Source of the DNA: Symsagittifera roscoffensis
Lineage: Eukaryota; Xenacoelomorpha; Acoela; Convolutidae
DNA: 64,000 bases
Direction of reading: 5' to 3'
Assembly: GCF_963678635.1 (NCBI RefSeq)
Contig: NC_087068.1
Span: forward strand, 35,285,436 to 35,349,435
The notes beneath the pieces were generated by a model that made no database searches, had not been told where the DNA came from, and was given only the letters and a program-made list of their open reading frames with translations. A program made the translations under genes and the position numbers. How positions within the stretch are numbered: position 1 is the stretch's first letter; every line of letters starts with the position of its first letter. Of the stretch, positions 12,801 to 22,900 are shown one piece after another.

Positions 12801-15800
12801 AACCTGGTCCAGCAGGAACTCTCTTGCATGAATATAAACAGCCTCTCATTATTGGATAAAACGGTGCAAGTCACACCACAAGTGATGCGGATACTGATTG
12901 GATTGTTAGAAAGAGAAGTGACCAGAGATGACCCCGAGTGGACAGCAGCAGTGGCATCGCTAACAGTCAGTGAGAAAGTGAAGATCATGCCGTCCAGACA
13001 ACAGCACGAAGAGAACAAGAGGGATTGTAGGACAATAGTTCAGCAACTAGTATCCTCAATACCCCAGGAGATTTTAACCAGTACTTCTTACGGACAGAAA
13101 GGACGGGAGAGCGGCAAGCAAAAGAAAACTGTCACCTTTGTAGACCGGGAAAAAGAGGTTGAAGAGGTAGAACAAAATCTGCTGCAAGACTATTTGTCCG
13201 GGGAGAAGGATGAGGAGAAAAACCAGCGATCACAAGATCAACACCCGGGACAAGGAAATTTGTCCGGGGAGTCCGAGATAGACGAGAAAATTCCTGATGA
13301 GAAACAGGACCTAGAGAACAAAGTTTTGTCCGGGGAGTTCAGATGGATGCGAAGGAAATACGGACATGATCTGGAGGAGCGTGCAGTCTCTAGCACAGCA
13401 CCTTCGACGGATGATAAGTCAGAAAGCTCGAGAATGAACACCGATTCAGACAGGGATTCGACCTCGGGATCAGAACTGTCAGAACTGGCGATACACACGC
13501 TACTAGTGGAAACTCGGGCGAGAAACCTGGACAGAGAGGTGTACCAGGATCCTGACAGTGATCGCTACCTAATACCAAGCGAAAGAGTCTTTGACAACGC
13601 AGCGGATGACTTAGAAACGATAGCGGTATCGAAACGTTCGATAAGCCTGTTGCCGCAGAAAGAGGTAGTCAGGACTGATCTTCAGCCGTTTCAACAAGAA
13701 ACACAACCGTTGGCGAAGATTTGGTGCGTTAAGATGGAAGAAGACACACATCAGCCCAACGAGCTGAACAGTCAGATGAGAGTCATGAAGACGTACTTGA
13801 AGGCGAGATACAGACTCTCGGACATTCTAAGGGCGCAGAGAAGTGGTCGCATGACAAGCAACCTAAAAAGGTGGATAGAAAACGGTGCACCTGACAAAGG
13901 TGACCTGGAAGAAGACAGCTATAGGATCCTGAGACAATACTTCATGCAGAAGGAGGGGAGATTATATCTGAACAAGGACGGGATCGTGGCTTGCAGGAGA
14001 AGAGAAGAAGACAAGGTCTTATACAAATATAACGCGATAGTGTTGCCGCAACTCTATCAGACAGAACTATTATTCAGGTCGCATGATCAGATGGGCCATC
14101 AAGGGATCGACAAAGTGTATCAGAGGATCCTGAAGCGCTTTGAGTGGCCTGGGATGAAAAAGGCATGCGAGAAATGGGTGACAGCATGTCTGTCATGCCA
14201 ACAGGTCAAGGATCCTAGGAAGTTGCGATTTCCTTTACAATCAATTGAGTCGTCTGAATTCAACGAGGTGGTGCAGATAGATCACCAGAAGATATGCATG
14301 ACAGACAGCGGTTACAACCAAGTCTTGGTCATGATAGATCACTTCACGAAGTATGCAGAGGCCGTGCCCTGCATAACTGCCTCGGCGGAAGAGACATGCG
14401 ACCACCTGATCAATACGTGGATAGCAAGACACGGATGTCCAATGACGTTTCAATCGGACAATGGAACGGCTTTCGTAGGCGAGCTTACGAAAGAGCTTAT
14501 GAGACGGTCACAAGTCGCTCAGGCTCACTCCACGACATACCACCCTCAGACGAATGGCTTAGTGGAAAGACAGAATAGGACGTTAGTGTCGATGCTGAGG
14601 GTATATTGTTCCAGGTACATGACCGATTGGGACAGATACCTTCCACAGGTGATGGGAGCTTATAATAGCACGCAACACTCCACCACTGGAGTCAGTCCAC
14701 ACATGATGCTGACGGGACACGAGAAGTCTTTACCCTTGACATTCTTCTACCCAGAGTATGAGGGAAAGAAAACATCCCCACAGGTCTACGTGAGGGATGT
14801 GATCAGACGCCAACAGGAGTTGAACGACTTGTGTAGACGAAACACTCAGCAGGCACAGGCAAGGCAGAGGAAAAGATTCGACAAGAAGGCAGCTGGTGCA
14901 AAGGCTTACTCGGTGGGAGACTACGTATGGGTATTTCAGAACGTTATACCACCGAAAGGGACAAAAAAGCTTCTGAAGAAGTGGAGGGGACCCTTCATGA
15001 TTACAGAGGTGCACCAAGAGGGACGCTTTTATAGACTGAGTACTGGCCGAGCCGCCCACTACGAGAACATCAAGCCACACAATCCATCGACAGAAGACTG
15101 GTGTATACCTGCAGACATGGAAGAAGGGGATTATCTAATGATGGATCCTGCTTGTGAGGTCAATGAAAAAGGCACCAGGGAGAAGAACGATGGAAACGAA
15201 GTCGTAGAGGAAGGTACGGATACACCATTGGACCTGGATCCAAACGAACAGATCGAAGCGGACGATGAAACCTTGCCCTACGCAGAGGAAGATTGGCAGG
15301 ATTCCGAACAGACAGAGGTTCCCAAGAACATGGAACCAGATCTTCCGTTCACGATGCAGACTCGTCAGAAAGACGGGACGAGACTAAGAAAGAAATACAA
15401 TCCTTACGGTGACGACTTTGTAGTGGATAGGATAGATCTAAAGAAAATAGTGGAGGAAGTAGTGGGTTTAGAGGAAATAACCGTGTCACAGGACATTGAC
15501 ATAGTCGATGATCACAACGATGAGTGGGTTGACGACTGGTCGAAACCCGAGGTGGAGTTCGACGATGAGCAACAGCAGTCAAATGAACAAGACCTGACGA
15601 ACCTGCGTGTCTTAGAGTGGCTGAACGAAATGACATCAGACCCTGAAAAGACCAGCGTTACGATTCAAGACGTAGATCGCGAAAGCGCGAAATACATTAA
15701 GACCGAACGAGATGATCCTTCCTGGGCTGCCCAGGAAGGACAACTTCTCATTCCAGCTTCTAATCTTGACTTAATACCCGGTATGCGATCGACGGGGACG

Positions 15801-16436
15801 CCGATGGATATTTTTGTCCGGGGAGTGGGGGTAGGACTTACCCACGCTGAAAACTTGATAATAAAAAAATTGAGAATAGCAAGAGAAACAGGAAACTTAG
15901 AAGCAGAAACAGGCGAAGAACCTAAGAAACCTGACATAGGCAGGGTAGTTGAGTCATATTTTAACTTACCAAATGAATATTCAAGTAACATAGTACTAAC
16001 AGATAGTGATTTCATACTCACAAACAGAACATGTGCGATAGCAATCACCGCAGACATGAGTTTTAGGACGGCGCTAGCGGCAGATTTTAAGAGGGAATAC
16101 AAAAACGTGGAATTCCTTTGGAAGCAAAGACCAGGGATAGGGGGCGTAGCAGCCTTACCCCCGGCGGTGTCGCAGATACCGGGAAAGTACTTATGCTTCT
16201 TGGTAACGAGGGCGACAGAGAAGCAGCACGTGGACCCAGAAAACCTAGTCTTGTCTTTGACGAGGCTGAGAGACTTCCTTGTGGAAATGGACGTGAAGGA
16301 GCTTTTGCTTCCAGTATACGATCCAAATAGAGGAAGACTGCATCCTCGGGAATTGTACGCGCTTGTACACGTGATATTCTCTGATACGAACATACAAGTG
16401 TATCTACATAAGAAATATTACTTAAGTATAGGCTGA
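6834..16436 (+). CDS. Gag-Pol polyprotein with C-terminal macro-like domain (3200 aa)
   Basis: This is one unbroken frame from ATG 6834 (A at -3) to TGA 16434, with no gag-pol frameshift. By residue: 1-300, Ser/Glu/Arg-rich and likely disordered; about 305-414, coiled coil; about 590-740, retrotransposon Gag capsid domain; two CCHC zinc knuckles at 801 (CANCSSTDHHVSAC) and 853 (CFFCNLEGHFKSDC); about 943-977, a second coiled coil; about 1155-1260, aspartic protease with DTGA at 1160; about 1490-1720, reverse transcriptase with YVDD at 1645; about 1785-1910, RNase H with DTDAS at 1793 and QNADSLSKK; then a ~500-residue linker. The integrase follows, with an HHCC finger from 2417, catalytic D2483, D2542 and E2578, and a GPF module at 2719. 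Residues about 3050-3200 look like a TARG1/Poa1-class macro fold whose glycine loops are degenerate. Gag packages RNA, the protease cuts the polyprotein, and RT/RNase H and integrase copy and insert it. The role of the macro part is unknown. Confidence 0.93.
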   Translation: MSLDKSRIPKRGNSSRKFIPEKQRKTMTDPFVDWIKQTRSDKEGTVSGRMVETRSQKTSEERRELLEVEVNTDHTMNDNQGVNGLEGRGRRLASESTPVEQGHDFATSTGTLDREEMSELSDISTEVTATRRSPTDNTMMASGTGKQTTSSSFSERMKNTFGNIFPFSMGGGAGNDGESQEEEDEEEQGDFGSQVSLNSSIQESEAHVGRETGTMDKFGVVTTISKEANTPGQSKDFAIRTSSEPQPEESRTRGLGNALADPEIDNDKTSRQRVKARISTSTKLPGTDRVTPPLVTPLMDNGAALEEALNNIVGSLGEQNEQMSIRMSELERAVHIERESLREEINRNRQEVGRSEKRLKERTDEHMTRNLSRMTREAEQRELRLRADMEKLRIQQEQSLGSLDTKIDAMMERRTQAIMDRLDGLLSSKSGPKEGEPNSGGPSREPRVNFNEHQRRKTNGSTRGRGSSSGYATRGNTAWGPNSRASSTGNRQTSNERPTQSTHATGRSDSGNMGHTSPRRSHMGQAGNAQGDSDYRDAPHTEPSTRCEDTQAGLSRDATAMATAFEPLNRSLETFLTRLSRTNERSEKSRRVFKKPRCYKDESDGCIDTWIEVMKLHFEEEDLSERQECSALTSNLEGTALNCVMAKKQYQRDTAEKIFEILLKSFGSGVQGHQAMMRFEKRRQREDETIDKFLDDLEMLRRRSQLDESNRRMNLAVASKFIDGVKNDELRTMLATHYTPLSTNAPTPEELRLKSKEYLLLKPPSRSGYYKNNYGNFNNGPANQGNNWYKPRDDMDKRRSCANCSSTDHHVSACPAYKQGMKAIGFSLEDEDASELDHEDFMRGVIAKFGPRCFFCNLEGHFKSDCPQFWDAVADIKHPRHEEALSGVKASKARLLSEAEARRKDKPQELAAKKMQAVTEEAREPEPATAADDFKIDYKAAAKDALNRVQQELVTKEIEQKVKLELENEKLQEQLNTFEATEFEETKTPGSLDMKLKVISGKRFGMAPQGKKIQSIISVAGHQVIRNLSEPSEFTLMHLDTYADYLRQVEPRTESRAVRALLTTGGPRMKKLHGRYLEVYGPYQIMLNVDGISIYTRTYITTDDDQMGQIYLGEEELKVRRIGHDAMMEQDAVHIGYEADVTAHLLDTNGTKIGVTGLLDTGAVVSVMPIKTWERMGFTREDLIPTNLRLAAANRGAIYVAGRTPVTVLHMGGRNLWMSFLVVENLDDADQFILGRDFVRNFDVMIDLNNGLIRIRNPDRKYVKRPINKIITDENKVPVFLDRKVKLQPGQAVVAIFRMRNLNSLSDSKQVCLVPNPNSQSSVILGRSFSVTRNGLCVSVLLNTLDTTVSIQRGKKLGYALPMRTDNEETENSKKYSVKDCPYHANKDKILKRIDELKAIRKLFSMKSETDDGLSSCSNFPERPSSYELDSDKPVLPEIEHLKGKIGEGDFEKLRDLLDRNAEVFSKHKADIGCCNFVEHEIELEEGAVPHREGARRMTPHKSEACRAEIEMLLEYDMIEPSKSPWACGVVMAKKKGGQLRFCCDFRYLNAVTIKDAYPIPRIDESLSKLGDAKFFTTLDLGSAFWQVPLRKKDREKTGFACELGLYQWKRMPFGLCNATATFQRLMAQALTGVTKKYGNLLMCYVDDVVIATPTLEDHIDRLDEVFGCMKRAGLKCKPSKCEILRDSIKYLGRMVDRHGVRPDPEAVEAVLTWKAPRTDTQLMSFLGFANYYREFIKGYADKVYPMQKLMRNKGKKFEWNDEAQVALENIKRELCEAPVLGMPTEKGMYVLDTDASVVAISGILHQEQEWNGRTVLRPIAYGSKVLSDTEMKYGAPKAEMFAVVTFVEKYRAYLGSAPFKLRVDNRALSWLKTYSMDQSYIGRWIVRLDGYHMIIEHRMRDKHQNADSLSKKTEFYERLEQKQANQAEVKEGFSFLDKETYEALPLTRWLDKSGHPIPGHPELPVEKAAEIKILSREDPVPLDLLLRSNLVQQELSCMNINSLSLLDKTVQVTPQVMRILIGLLEREVTRDDPEWTAAVASLTVSEKVKIMPSRQQHEENKRDCRTIVQQLVSSIPQEILTSTSYGQKGRESGKQKKTVTFVDREKEVEEVEQNLLQDYLSGEKDEEKNQRSQDQHPGQGNLSGESEIDEKIPDEKQDLENKVLSGEFRWMRRKYGHDLEERAVSSTAPSTDDKSESSRMNTDSDRDSTSGSELSELAIHTLLVETRARNLDREVYQDPDSDRYLIPSERVFDNAADDLETIAVSKRSISLLPQKEVVRTDLQPFQQETQPLAKIWCVKMEEDTHQPNELNSQMRVMKTYLKARYRLSDILRAQRSGRMTSNLKRWIENGAPDKGDLEEDSYRILRQYFMQKEGRLYLNKDGIVACRRREEDKVLYKYNAIVLPQLYQTELLFRSHDQMGHQGIDKVYQRILKRFEWPGMKKACEKWVTACLSCQQVKDPRKLRFPLQSIESSEFNEVVQIDHQKICMTDSGYNQVLVMIDHFTKYAEAVPCITASAEETCDHLINTWIARHGCPMTFQSDNGTAFVGELTKELMRRSQVAQAHSTTYHPQTNGLVERQNRTLVSMLRVYCSRYMTDWDRYLPQVMGAYNSTQHSTTGVSPHMMLTGHEKSLPLTFFYPEYEGKKTSPQVYVRDVIRRQQELNDLCRRNTQQAQARQRKRFDKKAAGAKAYSVGDYVWVFQNVIPPKGTKKLLKKWRGPFMITEVHQEGRFYRLSTGRAAHYENIKPHNPSTEDWCIPADMEEGDYLMMDPACEVNEKGTREKNDGNEVVEEGTDTPLDLDPNEQIEADDETLPYAEEDWQDSEQTEVPKNMEPDLPFTMQTRQKDGTRLRKKYNPYGDDFVVDRIDLKKIVEEVVGLEEITVSQDIDIVDDHNDEWVDDWSKPEVEFDDEQQQSNEQDLTNLRVLEWLNEMTSDPEKTSVTIQDVDRESAKYIKTERDDPSWAAQEGQLLIPASNLDLIPGMRSTGTPMDIFVRGVGVGLTHAENLIIKKLRIARETGNLEAETGEEPKKPDIGRVVESYFNLPNEYSSNIVLTDSDFILTNRTCAIAITADMSFRTALAADFKREYKNVEFLWKQRPGIGGVAALPPAVSQIPGKYLCFLVTRATEKQHVDPENLVLSLTRLRDFLVEMDVKELLLPVYDPNRGRLHPRELYALVHVIFSDTNIQVYLHKKYYLSIG
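13193..13337 (+). repeat. Three TTTGTCCGGGGAG sites at exact 66-bp spacing in pol
   Basis: The identical 13-mer lies at 13193-13205, 13259-13271 and 13325-13337, each encoding LSGE in the linker between RNase H and integrase. The rest of each 22-codon unit has diverged. A fourth identical copy at 15813-15825 is read in another frame (FVRG). An 11-base match (tgtccggggag) sits at 24669-24679 just before the 3' LTR. Nucleotide identity across frames points to a DNA or RNA function, perhaps a polypurine-type primer or a protein site. Confidence 0.7.
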
Positions 16437-16783
16437 GTGATGAGCGAGAGGGTGTTAGGCCAAAGACCAAGTTGCATGTAATATGTGATATGTGTGTTAG
16501 GTTATGTTATGTTATGTTATGTGTTAGGTTATTAAGATCATGGGTAAGTAAGCGTTAGTGACCATGAACAACTAAATGACGATCTTGGGAATAGATCCAA
16601 AGTTTAGACTGTCCAATCTTAGGTCGAATTCCAAAATTTTAGAAACCAATTGATTTTAATAAATTTTAGGATAAGATAAATATCTTTTTATCTGAACTGT
16701 CTTTAAGCAAATTTTAACGATATATATTAAGGTGAAACTGACAGGTGTGACAGTCGTGATTCCTTTTCTAGATCCTGATTGAT
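16437..16783 (+). other. Spacer between the two LTR-element ORFs
   Basis: There is no gene here. A short (ttatg)n run lies at about 16503-16520. The last third is AT-rich and ends in a pyrimidine tract with AG, the candidate splice acceptor described separately. The ORF2 frame becomes open just after TGA 16780-16782. Confidence 0.7.
16759..16771 (+). promoter_or_regulatory. Candidate 3' splice acceptor for ORF2 mRNA
   Basis: The string attccttttctag is a good animal 3' splice site: a pyrimidine tract ending in TAG, with AT-rich DNA upstream. From 16772 on, the first ATG met is the in-frame ORF2 ATG at 16984. A spliced subgenomic RNA, as used for env by retroviruses, would therefore express ORF2 without reinitiation after gag-pol. 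The donor, expected in or near the leader, was not identified. Confidence 0.45.
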
Positions 16784-16983
16784 CATTTAATTGCTCACTT
16801 GAGTCAAAACTTGAAATCGAAATCAAATCAAACTTGGAAAGAACAGTAAGAACAATTCATCCTAGGAGAAGGATAGGACCTGTCAACCAACCAATCGAAG
16901 AAGTAGCCGGCACATCTAGATCGGACACTAGATCGGAGACGACGAGTACCAGTCGAGAGGAAAGACCGAGCAGAGGCTCATTG

Positions 16984-19900
16984 ATGTGGTCGCGATCCAT
17001 ACCGTCTCCTTGGCATATATACAAAGAAGAACTAATGAAGCTGGACCTACAGAGAGTGAGCTTCATCGAAGATGCAAGGAGGATGCTGAATGGAGCGACG
17101 CTATCCGTCAGCAGATTGTACTCGATAACCGGCGTAGACTGGTTGATAGCCGCTAGCATAAATTTCAGCTCCACGACGGCCTTGAGATTTGCCGACTTGG
17201 AGGGACTGCCCTCCAACAACACAATAGGACCTGTGAATGCAAGACCGTTGCAAGATGTGAGATTGAACCATGATGAGAGGAATCGTGAAGAAAGGCCAGG
17301 AAGATTCCTGACGGCGAGAGCGCCGATTGGACAACACGTGAAGATATTTAGGCAATTGACGACACCACCTGGTCATGTGAAGGAGAGAGTGTACCCAAAA
17401 CTAGTGAACCAAGATGGTGATGCCCAGAGATATGGCGGATTGACAGCGATAAAGAAAGATGAGACCATCTTCGCCGCCTACGACAAAGCAGAGATGAGAA
17501 AGGCCAAAATCATGGTAGTAGCGAATTCAGAGTTCGTGTACACCTCTAAGTCTTTGTTTTGGCCGGACGTCATAATGCTGGCCGCAGTTGACCTAGACCT
17601 ATTGCAATCAGTGTCATTGGCTATAGGGGTACAGAGGCAGACAGAGATGAACCCGATAACGATTGTGTTTGCTGGCATCAATGACCATCTACACAGTAGA
17701 GGTTTTCTGAGCAGGCTCAGAGATCCTGCAACAGCAGAAAACGCAGTATGGCCCGCGATAAAAGACATCCTGGAGTCAATGGGTGAAGTGGTAGACGCGA
17801 CAAAGGAGGGATCATTCAACAAAGTGACATTGAGAGTAGTATTTGCGTTGTCTCCGGGATATGCATATCTCCCGGATGGACTGAAATTTGTGTATGCAAT
17901 GGTAGCCTTACTTTCGGAGGGAAAATATGATGTGATCATATCAGCCCCGAATCGCATGATAGAAATGGAGAACCTGAGGCCACTTAAGGCTGAACTGCCT
18001 GCAGTATGGTCAGATATCTCAAACGCGATGAGAGGGTTCAAGGACCACGCGCTACACATGTTGGTGTTGGACGAGGTGCTGGGGTTGGAACTGTCCAACT
18101 TCAGTCGGCAACTCAAACTGAAACCAGGAATAGATGACGACCATCGAGTGATCACGGCGATGTCCAACGACTTGTGGTTCCGAGCAATGGAAGTGGCGAG
18201 TGAAGACACGAGAAGAAAGAATTCACTGGAGACAAGAGCTCATCTGGAAGCGATGGTGCTGAGAACCAAGCCGGAAGCAAACCAGTGGCTACACCTGAAT
18301 CCGAGAGTAGCGGCATTGGGTGCAGATGCTTTTCAGCAAGGCCCAGTAATGATCACTAGGATACACGCCTACTTGTTGAAGGAGGTGCACCTGGCGGAAA
18401 ATAACGGAGAAAAGACAGCTGAGTTCGTGAACAGAATGTGTCAGATTACTCTGGAAACCTTCTGGACCCAGGAAGTGAAAGGACAGGAGGGATTTGAAAG
18501 GACAGACAGCATGCTAGAAGGGTTGGGAGCCGGATGGACCGCGTCCTTCTTGGCAAAAGTCTACCCGAAAGTCTCGCACTACTTGATAAAGGAATTCCTC
18601 CAAGCGGTAGTGAAAGTATCGATAGTGGAATTAATAGCCCTGTTCGTGACATTTGGAGCGGAGAATTTCGTGAAAGGACCGGTGATACTGCTTACGGATG
18701 GAATACAGAACCTGCGACTAGATGGACTTCTGACATTGATCGCAATAACCCACGGAAACTTGGGAGCACTGATGAAACTGGCACGTTGTCCAGAGCAGAT
18801 GAAAGAGAGAGTGAGGAATCTGGATATGAAGAAATCCACAGACTCGTGGAACAAAATAAGAGACCTGAGACACACTCTCATCCAGTATCTCTTGCAGCAA
18901 AATCGCTTTGGAACCGGAGAAGACGAGACAATTGAAAGAGAGGAAGATGTTAGACGACATGTTGGAGGCATGCCGCTGTTAACAGATTTGAGCTTAGCTA
19001 TGAGAATCGATCCCTTGGCACTGATCAGAGGAGTCACGGAGTTCGTGACAGTGATCTATGGACCAGCAGTCACCTTTGCGTTCCCTGACGTTAAAGTGGA
19101 AGCATATAGGAGGTCGGTGTTGCACCTGAACCTCATATCGGCAGTGGACGGTAGTACACTGAACTGGTGTGAGCAGCACGCATTGCGAGAGCTCATGAGT
19201 GAAGATCTGTTATTTGCGAAAATATCGGAGCCAGAGATGACAGTCATCAATTTTGACGATCACTTCTGTGACCGCATGGGAGAAGTAGAAAGAGGGCACA
19301 TCGAGGTGTTTCCAAAGCTTTGGAATCTGAGGCCCTATGACAAAACGAATGGTGAAATGACCAGAGTGCCTCGTCTCACAGCAGCGTATCACAAGGTGAG
19401 AGAAGAGACGAAGGACTGGGGCGATTACAAGAAGCTACCCGAAGCAATCCCTGAATTCCCTCTGATAAGAAGGATGTTGCTCGGAGCAGTCTCCGTAGTA
19501 CAAACTCCTAGGTTGAGAGCATTCGAAACCAATGAAAGGAGAGTAGGGAATTTTTCGGCGACGATGGATCCATACTTCGTGGGGAGAAATGCCGCCGTGT
19601 TACAGTACACACGATTTGCGTACACGGATCAAGCGACGAGAAGGCGAATAAGCAACGCTGCTACTCCCAAGCCTGAAGGATTTGATGAGGAATGGAGGGG
19701 ACTAGGCTTAGCTCCAATGAGGATGAGAGGCAGGACTGAATTGCCTGAAGCCTCAGTAATCCTGACCAGTGTGAGAAAAGAGATGAAAGCTGCGGGAGTA
19801 TTGCAGACGAGAATTTTCCTAGCACCCTTCGGCTGCGAAGAAATCAAAGTGGTCCATGGAGAAGAGGAAGATAAATCAGCCGGTACATTGCTCATACCGA

Positions 19901-22900
19901 GATTCCAGGAAGAAGCTGACAATGACAAACAAGGACCATCGAACTCGAATAGGGACAAGTCAGAAGGAGATGACGGACAGGGTGGAAACCGTCAGACTGA
20001 AGAACCCATGCAACAAGATCAAGCTGGTGGGGAGGACGACAGGGCATCGACAGGAGGAACATCCAGCCTGGATTTCAATATCTTCAGTGATCTTGAGAAT
20101 AATGCAGACACGTTGGAAACGACTGAGCCAGCGGATGAAGGCATCTCGACACTGGAGCCTCCGTCAGCCTTTGAGGAGATGAAACGGATTTTGCCGGAGA
20201 GCAGCTCTCCTGGCAATACAAGAAATAACGATCAGAGAATCCTCATGGAATCACCTCGGAGGAGAAGAATAGAGGCCTCAGCCAGAGTACCTTTCTTGGG
20301 AACGCTACCCGAAGAAGAATGGGAAGTACATCACCGAGACCACGAGAGTAGGACGGGATGTAAGCTGGACAGAGTGGCGTTCATGGAAGAAGTCTGGACT
20401 GTGATTCAGAGCTATGGGACCCAGTCCATTCTCAAAACAGGTCTCAATCAACCCTTGATGAGAGAAGTACTTGACAAGCTTGATGAGTGTGAAGGGAGAC
20501 TGAGTGAGCTATTGATCGACTCAGCCACTGATGAGAGTGAAGCGAATTCTCCCATCAAGATGACACCGCAGGACAATGAAGGAGAGGTGGTGTACCTGTC
20601 AAGGACCAGGAGAGGAACGATGCGATCGAAAATGGTGATTGATAAAATCAATGCGATGAAAATGAAGTTAGGCAGCAGAGTGATGCCGAGGAGGATTGGA
20701 AAGACGAAAGTGGATTCGGAAATATCGATGAAAGCTGGTAACTCAGCGAAAAGAAAACGAGTCGAAGAAGTCATGGATTTGGGGCAAGGTGATTATCAAT
20801 TGTCTGGCACAGATAGAATATTAACTGATATAGCGATGGTGCCACCCATTCTCATGGCGGGGATAAAGTCAACCGGTTATAAATCCAAAAGGAGTGACCG
20901 CACTCTGACTGGAGCAACTTTAGAAATGGAAATACTCAGTCAATGTGGAGAGAGTAAAATGAGGGACTTCAAACCATCTCCCATGAATCATGGAAAAGGG
21001 AGTGTTGCAGGACAACTGACACCAGTGGAATACAACCGACTAACAGTGTCGGAGACAGTGTCGATAGATGAACCCACCGGTGGATACATGGAGATGTTGG
21101 AATACCGGAACTCGGCTAGAGGGTATGTAGTGGCCCTGGAAGACGAAAAAGCCATGGAGGGTTATCTGGAAATGATGTTGCAGGGCACCACCCTCAAGCA
21201 GAAGGCGTATGGAACTTTGGCGTCGTCTGACGTAGAGGCGGAGACGATCGAGCAGTTAGTGAGCCTTCCATGGAAAGCAGTAGTATTGAGGTATTTCGAA
21301 GAAGAAATGAGGACTACGCCAAGAATACATGCTCTCGTGGCATTACCTTACGTAAGGACAGAATTACAACTCAGGTTCGCCTGGTGCATGATGGGACTGA
21401 CTCGCGAAGAATATGATTCGGAAGAAAGGAAGAGATCAAAGGAGGAAAAAGTTTTCCTTATGACGAATCTGAGGGATCTGATAGTCCAGGAGGGAGCAGC
21501 AGTAGCGTGTGCAAAGCGGAGAGACGCTCTCTGTTTCATTCGATTCCTGATAGAGCAGATCTCAGTACCTGCATTAAGCACTTGTGTTAAAATGTTGAAG
21601 GAAGGCGATGAGCGAACGAAAGCCATGTTCTTACTAGCAATGCTGGATATGCAGCAAAGTAAACCGATGAGGGTGAACATGAAAGAACCTGAAGAATTGG
21701 AACCCATGAAAAAGATAGACGAGATCAGGAGATTCTCAAACAAGGAGTTGAGGCTCACTAAAGAATCTATGGGAGCATTGCCGAAATCCAGTGAATACTG
21801 TGGACCGATCAAGAAGAAGTCATATAGCTATGTATCCGGGATCATAGGGATAGCGTACAATCCTTTCCTGAGTGAAGACATACGTGATTGCTTCTTTGAT
21901 TATGAGCAGGCGGTGTTACTAAGGTTCTGGACGTCCAGAATTGTAACGACTAAGAGCGTTAACAATCCACAGGCCAAATTGGGATTGGTCTTGGAAGAAG
22001 AGGTGACTGCACCTTCAGTACCAAAATCCGACAAGAGAGTGGAATTTGGGTTGGGATTCTCAGATGAATTACTGAGAACGAGCTTGATGGCAGTGTGGGA
22101 ATTGATGAAGCCATCGTGGTGTCCTAGTCCCAACGCTGACTCAATATTACGGGCGACACAGGACATACAGAGGGAACTGAATGCGGACTGTAACATGCGT
22201 GACCTCAACATCATATATAATGTGATGATAACAGCCTCTAAGAGCAACGGAGAAGATAGAGTGGAGTTGCCTGGCTGGGGACCAGAAGACTGGGTCAAAC
22301 CTGGTAGCTGTCTGGCGGAAGTCTGTGGACTAGAGGGTCACGTTTGTGGAAGTCTAGACTGTGTGAAAACCCTGGAGAAACAACACAAGCAGTTGACGGT
22401 ATTGTTTGGAAATGTAGTGATGAGAGCAAGAACGGAAACGGAACTGATAGCAGATTGCCATGGAGGAACCGATGTGAATCTAGTGACAGCACTAGGATTC
22501 TACAGCATGTTTGGTTCTTTAGAGTCACTATTGAATCTAGAACAGAAACATGAGATGGTCACAGCCATCAGCGTAGAAGTATTCCCAGGAGTTCTGCAGA
22601 CTGAGCAGAAGTATATAGGAAAATGGAGGGAAGCAATCGAAACGGAGATGAACATCAGACACAGCGAAACTTATTGTAGACCATCAGGAGCACGATATTT
22701 GGTGGGTTCAACGTTGGCCCCAATGTGCAAGAGCAGATACCCTGTACATTTCGTGGCTGTGGACGTGAAGAGTACAAGAACGATCGTGGATCAAGCTTTC
22801 TCAGTGCCAAAGTGCGTGAGATTGGCGAGAATGTCTGAAAAGTCTTACGAGTTACTATGTAAGATGTTCTCAGCAGTTCCAGAGAGAACCAAAGAGGAGT

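Noticed and set aside
16834-16983. TTG at 16834 as the ORF2 start
   Set aside because: It only marks an alternative-start convention. The frame is open from 16783 and the first ATG is at 16984, so the N-terminus is left open.
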